This document shows, piece after piece, positions 35,203 to 44,100 of a DNA stretch of 64,000 nucleotides. The DNA comes from Prorocentrum cordatum. Lineage: Eukaryota > Sar > Dinophyceae > Prorocentrales > Prorocentraceae. Under the pieces are notes generated by a model. That model was given only the letters and a program-made list of their open reading frames with translations. It was not told where the DNA came from and did not search any database. Positions within the stretch are counted from its first letter, which is position 1, and the number at the start of each line of letters is the position of its first letter. Location of the stretch: NCBI GenBank assembly GCA_963575745.1, contig CAUYUJ010016371.1, positions 678,726-742,725 on the forward strand, given 5' to 3'. The translations under genes and the position numbers were made by a program.

Positions 35203-36096
35203 TCAGCTTCTTCCCGAATCGGGCGGATACTCAGTCAATGGTCTCACCTCTATCGTCCCTGAAGTCGATGAGGGTCGGCCCCGAAGTGAGCTGTCGCTCG
35301 TTTTCAAGGTTCCTGAATTGAGTACTTCATAGGTACTTGATGTATGTGACTCCGTCGGTGCGTTTCCCCTGAAATCTAGCGCCATAGTTGATGATGGTAA
35401 ATGGCACCCTCGTGTTTAGTGTCCCAGCCAATCCTCCCAGACCGCGCTGTAAAGCAGCGGCGTGTAGAGGTGGAGTCACGCTTCCACTTGCGACGTTGGG
35501 CCATGCGTGTGCTTCGCGAACAAAGTCGCGAAAGGGTGCGTTGCCTGCGGGGTCCCAGAAAGGACCTCGAGTGCGTGTTTCATCCAGTCCGCCTCGCATG
35601 TATGCCGCGGCAGAACCCAGGCATACCCAGACAGTTCAAATATGGCAACCTTAACATAGTGCGTGTTCATGTTACAACTTATGGTGTTAATTTGCCCATC
35701 GTTGGATATTGTCGCGCCCGTTGGGTTGCGACTGGGTGCCTGGTGTGACGTGGCCGTCCGTTTGCGGATCGATATCGGTGTTTGGGTTGTGCGCGGCGTG
35801 TGGCCACGCACTGGGGAGATGGATGTATAGGACTGCAGGTTACCTGTCGGTTCGAGAATATTGGGAGCAGAACGGCTGCGGGCCGGCGCACTCGGGTACT
35901 CCACTGTGCCGTGGTGAATTATTATGTACAGAAAACCTGATGTAAGAGCCAGCCACACGAAGATGTAGACAGCTCCACTACCATATGACAAGCAAGGGTA
36001 CAGGGCTTGACCATGATGTAATAAACTGAAAACCCTACTCTTAGGATAACGTCGGCGACGTATTGAAGTATCCCACAACTCATCCTTTGATGGCAA
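35203..36096 (-). pseudogene. gag N-terminal part, frameshifted
   Basis: The frame from 36096 includes one hydrophobic stretch (VYIFVWLALTSGFLYIIIHHG), which may come from flanking repeat. The frame from 35599 has WPNVASGSVTPPLHAAALQRG and RVPFTIINYGARFQGKRTDG, typical of the gag-like capsid of this family. A third frame holds LTSGPTLIDFRDDRGETID near 35290. Together they give a recognisable but broken gag start. The true start codon was not determined. Confidence 0.55.
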
Positions 36097-36267
36097 GCAT
36101 GACGAAAAGTAAGAGAGACCATGGGATAGAGGGGCTGATCATGATGTAATAAACTGATAACCCTATTCTGAGGATAGCGCCGGCGACCTATCGAGGTATC
36201 CCACAACTCATCCTTTGATGGCAAGCGTGACGAAAGGTAAGAGAGAGACCATGGGATACAGGGGCTG
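36012..36267. repeat. 128-bp tandem duplication
   Basis: CATGATGTAATAAACTGA occurs at 36012 and 36140. The blocks GTATCCCACAACTCATCC and GATGGCAAGC recur with the same spacing. Two copies plus partial flanks lie just upstream of the copia-like remnant. Confidence 0.9.
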
Positions 36268-36640
36268 GTCATCGATGGATGTGCTATGATTCCAATAGAA
36301 TCGCACGCTGCGGTGCAACTAGCAAATAGGACTGCGCTGCCTTGAGCCAAGACAGCGTCGGATATAGCGTTCGCTATACAGCCTCTCCTTGAACCTCGCT
36401 TAAAGTCGAGCAGCGGTGTTACGCCGTGATGGGGCCCAGACCGGCACCAGTGGGCAGCGGTTTGATTCTGAAGGCAGGTCGCCATCGCGAGGGATTGGGC
36501 TACTTCGCACGAAGACGTGGGTTTTGGTTTCTCACGCCACGTGAATCGTTCAATTTTGAACGATTCGGAAGTCCTCACAGGCTGCCGACCCGATTTTGTT
36601 TTGCTCTTTGGCGCCCCTTTCTGCCTCCAAACGGCTCCAG
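36268..36640. other. Non-coding stretch with a short perfect hairpin
   Basis: Nothing coding. GAATCGTTCAA (36543-36553) and its complement TTGAACGATTC (36556-36566) form an 11-bp stem with a two-base loop. A related hairpin lies at 61363-61382. Confidence 0.6.
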
Positions 36641-38560
36641 GAGAGCCAGCGACCGTCCTGAAATGGCTACAAGGCGCCCCAAGACCGTCCAAAGACGGCC
36701 AAACAAGCTCCCAAAGGCTACAAGCTCCCCAAGATGCCCCAAAAGGCCTTCGAGAGTGGATTCACGAGGCCTGCAGCGAGAACCTTGGACGCGAAACATA
36801 AACGAAACGTCACAAGCAATCTACTTATCATTGTTTCCGATTCTCGGCTTCAGATCGCTTCGGAAAGCTTCAGAGAGTGCCTAGAAACACCCAATTGCGG
36901 TCAAAAGAGCACCACAAGTCAGTCCCACCATCACTGTTTGACGTTTACCTTCCAAACGGCTCCACGACAACCAGAAACAGTTCTAAAATGGCTGCAAGAC
37001 GCTGCATGACCAGTCACAGACAGCCCGGGCTTCAATATCCTCCCAAAGTGCCGCCAAAAGAAGCCTGGAGAGACCACCAGCGAGGCCCTTAGACGCGACT
37101 CGTGTTGAACACATGCAGTGAGTCGGCGTTTCTGCTCCCAAGGCTCTTCGGCTTCAGACCACCTCGGGTAAGCTTTACAGGGCCCCAATAAGCTCCCACG
37201 ACTGCCCAACACTGCCCTAAGAGAACACCCACGACCCGCCGAGACGTCTCCAAAATGATTAAACCGAGCCTTTTCGGGAAAGCTCGAGAGAAACCTTGCG
37301 CCCAAGACGGCCTCGAGATACCCAAGAGGCCCTACTATGCCCTCAAGAGGTCCAAGGGACCCCCGCAAAGAAGCTTCCAGTACGCCTTGACAAGGGAAAA
37401 CGGTGACGGAGGAGGAAAGAAGAGAAACATGCTGCGGACAAGAAGGGTGCGTTCAAGACCCGCACCAGATCAAACAGGGCGCTGAACTGGAATGGGTCTT
37501 AAGTTCGACCTCCTTCCTGCTGCGCTACTGCACTGGTACGGTGGCGGGAATCCCACCAGTGGTCTAGGGAGTTCGCTCTGATAACCCAATTGTTTCCCTT
37601 CGGGGAGGGGGGTCACACTCCCCCTCTCTCCTCCCCCCGGATCTGGAACCATCGCGCCGCGAGGTGTCAGAGGGTCCGTTTTGGCTCCAGGTGGATCCGA
37701 AAGGGCCCCAGAGAGCCCAAGATGGCCTCCAAGACCGCTCAAGATATCCCAAGATGGCTCAAGATAGCCTCCCAACATCTCCAAGAGCCCTCAAGACCGT
37801 CCCAGGGCGGTCCAAAGTGCCATCCGGGCCTCCTAGGAGGACGCAACGAGGCCAACATCCTTCAAAACCAATATGTATCATTTTATTGTTGACTTCTCGA
37901 CGTTTCGCTTCCGATGGGCTCTTGAGGCCTCGCGGTGGCTCCAAGATGGTCCGAAATGACCCCACGAGGGGCCCAGGAGGGCTCAAAACTGCCCCCCAAA
38001 GCGCCCAAGACCACCCCAAGAGCGGCCCAAGACGGCCCCAAGAGGCGATGCCTCGGGCCCCGACGGGGGGACCCCTGTTTCTTTGATCGATGGCCTCCAA
38101 GATGGCACCCAGACGGCCTTCCAGGCTTCCAAGATGACCTCAAGATAGCCCAGGAGGGCCCGCGCACGATGCTCAGCAGCACGATGTCTGTTTCGTGGTT
38201 GCTGCGAGAGGGAAACAATCAGGGCCGCCGCCGCGCAGATGGCAGCGACGAAGCGTCACACGGGCACGAGGGGCCCGCGAACATCGAACAGTAGATGCTG
38301 GCCACGCGGCCTGCTGGCGTCAGTTGATCCCAACGCTGCACCAGGAAGAGGGGCGCTCCTGGTCGCGCGGGGGAAGCGTCCAGAACCTAAAGAGAACCTC
38401 GTGAGGCCCAAACATCGTGAGGAGAGCCTAAGGGGGGCCCGAATGGAGCTCACAAGGCCCCTCAAGAGGCTCCCAAAGCTTCACACATGGCTCCAAGAGG
38501 GCTCCAACATGGCTCCACAAAACATTCAAGGAACACCCACAAGAACCTACCCGCAAAGGC
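36641..38560 (-). repeat. CTTGGGGCC-family repeats, reverse orientation
   Basis: CCAAGACGGCC, CCCAAGAGGCC and GCTCCAAGATGG words on the plus strand, in blocks 36641-37400, 37690-38180 and 38380-38540. They are more degenerate than the arrays at 10 and 48 kb. Between the blocks are a small inverted repeat (CACTGGTACGG ... CCCACCAGTGG, about 37530-37562) and unremarkable sequence. No genes. Confidence 0.7.
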
Positions 38561-39330
38561 CTCGCTGGTTCAGTGCCGATTCCTCCTCTTCTGTCTTTGA
38601 ACGCCCTGCGAACGTGGATGCGTTTCACTGCTGGACTTCATGTTGCTGCACATTCCTGATCGGGCCAACTCGCCTGGTGTCTCTTGTTGGATGGGCTGGT
38701 GGATATACGCGAAGCGTCAACCATCTCCATACGCAACTAGATACGGGACCCTGTCTGAATGGCATGACTCTGCTGAGGGCGCCCCACAACCCCACTTCGA
38801 ATCGTGTTGCTCTGCTGGGACGGTCTGGTTGAGAGGGCGGCGGAGGAGAACAGGTGCGGGCGGATAAGGGCGGAGGAACAGAACAGGAGGAGTGAGCAGT
38901 GCGCGCAGTGAAACTCTCATGAATGCTGTGGGTAAAACTTGAATTACTGCTGCATATGCCCGGGCGATCCAACGGCCGCCTCGCGAGAGCTGCAAGAAAT
39001 TCCTTCTGCTCATGTTGCTGCCACTGTCCTGTTCTTCCCTCTCCTATCCGTGCCATTTCCTTCTTCCTCGCCCCTCGTCGCGATCATTATGCCACTACGT
39101 TCACGCGTATGCAAGTCTGCGTTAAGCATCACGGATTGCACCATGAGGCAACAATGATAACCACACCAACACGGCTACCGTTCCTACACGATGCCGACAC
39201 ACGCACGAGTTTACATTATACTTGCTTGCTGACATCGTGATGCATCTGTACACCGGGCTAGTGAAACGCATGCAGGCAAAATCCACGCAAGACAACGCAC
39301 GACGAAGACTATGGAGCGATCATGCGCGAG
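38561..39330. other. No gene recognised
   Basis: Mixed composition with short frames on both strands and no recognised domain or repeat. Confidence 0.4.
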
Positions 39331-39510
39331 GGGAGGGAAGAGAGAGGGAGAGAGAGAGAGAGAAAACGAACGAGAGAGAGAGAGAGAGAATGAAATAAAG
39401 AAATAAAGGAAGAGAGCGACAAAGAGGGAGAAAGCGCGAGAGAACGATCGATACACAGACAGAGGAGGACAGAGAGAGAAATATATAGAGAGAGGGACAG
39501 ACAGGGATAT
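39331..39510. repeat. (GA)n tract
   Basis: GAGAGA microsatellite with AAATAAAG interruptions, followed by TATATA words to about 39540. Confidence 0.9.
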
Positions 39511-39545
39511 ATATATGTGTGTATATATATACATGTATGTAAATA

Positions 39546-39585
39546 CTAGAACCACGCGCGCGCTTCGCGCGCGCTTAGGTTCTAG
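39546..39585. repeat. CTAGAACC/GGTTCTAG hairpin with CG-rich palindrome
   Basis: CTAGAACC (39546-39553) and GGTTCTAG (39578-39585) are perfect complements. They enclose GCGCGCGCTTCGCGCGCGC, itself a near-perfect palindrome. It is preceded by a TATATA tract, as in the other copies. Confidence 0.85.
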
Positions 39586-39639
39586 CCGGCTCCGAAGACG
39601 GTATTAGCAGGCACGGGTCCGAATCCGTGGCGTTTCCCC

Positions 39640-40035
39640 TAATACCCGAAGAATTTATCACCCGAACCCCAACACACTAGACGGAACAACTGAACCCGAA
39701 CACCCGAATACCCGCACACCGTACCCCCAACCCCAACTCCTAAAATCGTACACCCGAATCCTGACACCCGAGCCCTAACATTCGAATCCGGACACCCCAA
39801 ACCGAACACCCTAATTAACCCAAACACCGATCATTTGCACCCGAGCCCGAAAGCCCTAACCCAATACTCGAACTTCCGAACAGCCCAACACTACCATCCG
39901 AAACCAAACAGCCGAACTTGAACATTCTGACCCTAACCTAAGACTCATTCCCTGACACCCTCACCCTTACACCCTAACCTTGACACCGAATACCCGAGCC
40001 CTAAGCCCGAACCCGAACGCCTCAACAACCTGACA
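39640..40035. repeat. Degenerate CCCGAAC/CCCTAAC repeats
   Basis: Irregular CCCGAACACC, CCCGAATACC, CCCTAACC and CACCCTAACCTTG words over about 400 bp. They resemble degenerate plant-type (CCCTAAA) telomere repeats with C/G changes. An interstitial telomere-like array is one reading, a 7-9 bp minisatellite another. Confidence 0.6.
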
Positions 40036-40119
40036 CACACACACACACATTCTAGCTCAACACCGTGTCCGAAATACCCTGACTCCTCATCTGGCTCGTC
40101 CTTCAGGGCCTTCTTGCCC

Positions 40120-40290
40120 AGAGCTCCCGCTCGGGGCGGAGAGGGAAAAGGAGAGAACATGATGGATGAGGAGAGAAGGAGGGAGATGGAGAAGGAGGGA
40201 GTAGGAGAGATGGAGGAGTGAGGACGAGGGAGAAGGAGAGAGAAGGAGGCAAGAGGAGTAGGATGAGGAGGAGGTGGAAAGAGGAGGACA
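40120..40290. repeat. AGGAGA-rich tract
   Basis: GAGAAGGAGGGAG-type purine-rich sequence. No gene. Confidence 0.8.
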
Positions 40291-40369
40291 CATGCGGACA
40301 CACAGACAAGTGTACACAAACAGAGGCACGTACAAACAATACCTGTGCGCGGGTCGTGAATCAGGGGCA

Positions 40370-40740
40370 TCTTGGATGCCTTTCGGTGCCTCGCGGAATG
40401 ATTCTCTGGGACTTCTTGGACGCCTCTGCGGGGCCTCCAGGGGGCCTCTCGGCGCCTCTTGGGGGCCTCTTGGGAGCTTCGGGGGCTCTCTTGGGGGAGT
40501 CCCGGAGGCCTGCCAGATGGTCTTGGCGGCATGTTGGAAACCAGACGGCCCAAGATAAGGCTCCACAACCCTTCTTGGAACTTTCCTGGGGCCCTCTCGG
40601 GGCTCCCTTGGAGCCCGCCTGGGGCTCACTTAGGCCGTCTTGGGGCTGTCCTAAGCCGTCCTGGGGCGTGCTTGGGCGCCTCGTGGGGCTGTTTGGGCGC
40701 ACTGATATCCAAGGGAGCGAAAATGCTAAAGACATATGTT
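40370..40740 (+). repeat. CTTGGGGCC repeat, left part of an interrupted unit
   Basis: GGGGGCCTCTTGGGAGC and TAGGCCGTCTTGGGGC words, ending in TGATATCCAAGGGAGCG and ATGCTAAAGACATATGTT. The unit stops at 40740 and resumes at 47002, so the element at 40741-47001 sits inside it. Confidence 0.85.
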
Positions 40741-40847
40741 GGCCTTCTATTTTTCTCCAGCACAAGCTTGAGAGGGCGCTGGGGCGAGGCATCGGCAACA
40801 GTGACAACAGAACGCAGCAGCATCGAACAAGTAAAAAACTCTGGGCC
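40741..40847 (-). repeat. Split direct repeat B2 (element 3' end)
   Basis: 107 bp matching 40987-41093 with about four differences. The outer edge is the left boundary of the element. Confidence 0.9.
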
Positions 40848-40911
40848 TGTTAAATTCTGAATTCGCGTGGGATTGAAAGGCGGAAGAGCAGAGAAGGGAG
40901 GGAGGGTCGGG

Positions 40912-40986
40912 CGGCTCGCGCGGCTGATTAGAGTCAACGGTTGCGGATCACCAAATTGACAGGCCAACCCGATAAACTATTTCCAA
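40912..40986 (-). repeat. Split direct repeat A2 (internal)
   Basis: 75 bp matching A1 at 46927-47001 with two differences. Directly adjoins B1. Confidence 0.92.
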
Positions 40987-41093
40987 AGCCTTCTATTTTT
41001 CTCCAGCACAAGCTCGAGAGGGCGCTGGGGCGAAGCATCGGCAACAGTGACAACATAACGCAGCAGCATCGAACAAGTAAAAAACTCTGGGCC
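40987..41093 (-). repeat. Split direct repeat B1 (internal)
   Basis: 107 bp matching B2. Lies just after the end of the polyprotein frame (stop at 41134). Confidence 0.9.
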
Positions 41094-41133
41094 ATATTCA
41101 CGTCCAGATTCATTCGTGTACTGGTAATACCGC

Positions 41134-44100
41134 CTAGCATTTACAACTGTCCCACAACCGAGAGAGCCTACGATTATTTGACGCATCTACAAGAGACTTG
41201 GCAAGGATCTTGCACAGCGCCTTGGGGCAAGGCTGTGCTACTGCAGTCCAAAACTGGCCACCGGGGGCCTTGCCCTCTAACACTTGGTGAGGCCTCTGGG
41301 ACCTCTCACAAATGCCTTTACCGTGGCACTTTCGCCCAAGAAGCTCCGGAGAAACGTGCCAGAGGCGAAGCCGTGTTCGTTTACGCCACGGCTCACCCCA
41401 CATACAAAAGTCCGTGAAAACATCGTGAACATTGGGGAGCCTACCGAGACCTAGCACAGGCGGACACAGCCAAAGACGAGAAAAAGCGGGATTCTCGAGC
41501 CCTCCAGGGATCCCTCTGGTGTGAGCTAGCTTAGCAAGCACAACAGAGACACGCATCAAACGGTTACCCAACTGCACTCGCATTTGATCGGGACCGGAGA
41601 GGCCTGGCAGTCCAAGAGGAAACTCCTTGGACCTCAAAGGTCCTGGCCCAGACTTGGTGTACCTACGGGCCAACGAGAAAGAAGTGCACGGGGTTCCTAA
41701 CCACAAGATGCTCACCTCACCACTGAGAATCCATCCTTTCAGAACTTCGACACTGGACGCCTTGGTGAGATCAAACTGCGCTCCTCGAATGATGTCCCAC
41801 TCGACCGTGGGGATTCCTCTGGCACGAAGCGCCGAGGCGAGGCGGCCTGACCCAGCGAAGACCTCGACGGCGACCCTATCTCGCCCCAGGCGCACTCTGT
41901 GGAGCGTCGCGTTGAGCAGCTGGCGAACAGCTGCGGCAGCCTCTGCATGCTGAGTCGCAGCCGCTCCTGCACCACGGGCGGCACCTTCGCCACTCGCAGC
42001 GCCAGGCGGCCGTGCTTCTCGTACCTCCGCACGGACAGGCGAGCTCGCCACCTGCCTCTCTTGGCCACCTCCTCGAGCGACCTCCTTCCCACGATTCGAT
42101 CGTGGCTTGCTCCTCCGCGCCGTGGGCAGCGCAGCGTGGCGCCGAGGCTTTGAAGTCCCAGCGCCGCCAGCGCGTTCTCGAGCTCCTCGCGCAGCTGCGC
42201 GTAGCCGAAACTCCACAGCGGCTCGCGGGGCTCCAGCCGCGCCTTCAGATCCCTGAGCGCGGGGGTAAGCCATTGGAGCTCGGGCGCGTCCAGCGGCGGC
42301 GAGTCGTCCAGCTCGCCCGTCTTGCTGGGCACCAGCAGCTCCTCTGGATGAAGCAGCAGCGTCCACCAGCGAAGCCCGCCCTGCAGCCCGGCCGCAGGCG
42401 GCGCCAGCTGAAGCGCCTTCATCGCCATGAGCTCTCCGGGCCGAAGGTAGCAGTGGAACATGAGGCAGAGAGCGCGCGCCATCGCCACCTCCCGCTTCAG
42501 CAGCAGGAGCTCCAGCGCGCCGCAGAGCACCAGCCAAGGGAGCGGCGGGCGAGAGCGGCCAGGCCGCTTGCGCTTCCAGCCCAGCAGCGCCCGGCTGCTC
42601 CTCGGCAACACCACCCGCAGGGGCCGCCCCAGCGCCAGTCGCGCCCAGAGCACCGCCGACAACAGCTTCGCAGCCCTGTTCGGCCGCACTCCCTGCGCGA
42701 ACTCGTCGTTCAGGTACTGCAGCAGTGCGTCGTCCCACTCCAGCGCGCTCCAGCTGGGCAGCGTCTCCACTCCGAGCCAGTTGCAGAGGCCACTGAGGCA
42801 CTTCAGGTAGTTCTGCTGGGTAGAGGGCCTCACCGCCTCCAGCTCCAGTCCTGACGCGCTCGAGCCCAGGAGGCGGTGCCGCGGCAAGGCCGTCGACCTC
42901 CGGGTCGCGGCAGCGGGCCGGGGGCGTCTGGCGCTGGCCCTCGCCTGACCCGAGCGCGCGCGGCCCAGCGAGCCCAGGAGGCGCTTCCGCCCATGGCCGC
43001 TCGCCGGCGCACTCGGGGCAGGCAGCGGCTGCGCACTCGGTGCGGCCGCCGCGAGCCGACGGCGCTCCATCGCCCCGCAAACGGCAAGGCTCGAACCGCC
43101 TTGAAGGACCGTCGGCGGGGTTCCACTCTGAAGGGGTCCATCGCACTGACACACGACAAGACGATGCGAGCTGAAGAGCTGCGAAGTGTCTCAACTGAGC
43201 GAGGATGGGAAAGTCCGAGGCTCTTCCTTTTGCAACTGCACAGCAAATACACATGCTGTCTGACAAAAATAGAAGCCTGCACCCATGATGCGCCACTCGC
43301 CGCACCTGCCGCCGCATGGCCCACAGCAGCGCCTCGCCCTCCAGAAGGTGGATGGGGGCACGATGGCGCCACCGTCTCGAGGCCACGGTCTTCCACGAGG
43401 CGGCCTTGCAGAAGTCCGACGGCACGTCGGGGAACGGGGAGTCGCCGACGGCGCCTTCACGCAAGGCGCGTGCACGCGAGCCTTCGGCCACCAGCTCGCG
43501 CTCCTTGAACCTCCAGCGCTCTCTAACTCGGCCGATGCGCCCGACGTCGTGTGGGTCCGCGGAGCGCTCCACCGCGCCCAAGCCAGACATCGAGGCGTCC
43601 ACGGCCATCGCGCTGGGGGCCCAGGCGCCGCGCAGATCCGCCCACACCAGCGGCAGCAGCGCTCGCATCCAGGTCAGCTCTCGGCGCACCGAAGGCCAGA
43701 GCCGCACGCGCCGAGTGTAGCACTTGCTGACAAAGACGTAGGATGCACTGAGCAAGCTGAGCACCTCGCGTCGTAGCAGCAGCACGTGCGTCAAATGCCC
43801 GATCAGCCGCTCTAGCTCGGCTCCCGTCAGGAGGGGGTGCTTCAGGATATAGTCCAGACTCATGACCAGCCTCCAGAACCGCTTGGGCGCGATGTGAATC
43901 GCCCCCTTCACCCCGATGTGGAACCCGAGCAGGTCCACGTCAACTTGCGGCCCCGAGATGTCGTGAGTAGTCAGACCGCGTCCCCTCAGCTGCCTCTCCA
44001 TCGAGTCGCAGTCGAGCTGGACTGCCTCCTTTACAGTCCCCAGCGAGGCGAAGTTGTCGATGTACAGGAGAGCAGCGGGCTCACGCCCGGCGACAGCAGG

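Larger units (their letters stand above)
24259..36096 (-). mobile_element. Decayed copia-like (LTR-class) retroelement with RING finger
   Basis: About 11.8 kb of minus-strand coding remnants in the order gag, zinc knuckle, long Pro/Arg-rich linker, RING finger, aspartic protease, unassigned region, GAG-pre-integrase zinc region and integrase. The order and several motifs match a copia-like family I know from dinoflagellate genomes. Stops and frame changes are frequent. The reverse transcriptase and RNase H that should follow the integrase were not seen left of 24259, and no LTR pair was found. The element is therefore truncated at its 3' end or belongs to a lineage with another arrangement. 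Composition is less GC-rich than the flanking arrays. Confidence 0.7.

Noticed and set aside
37500-37570. Possible tRNA-like fold near the CACTGGTACGG / CCACCAGTGG pair
   Set aside because: Only a short inverted repeat. No A-box, B-box or full cloverleaf could be drawn.
42012-42854. 280-codon plus-strand frame
   Set aside because: Antisense shadow of the tyrosine recombinase, which is strongly supported on the minus strand.
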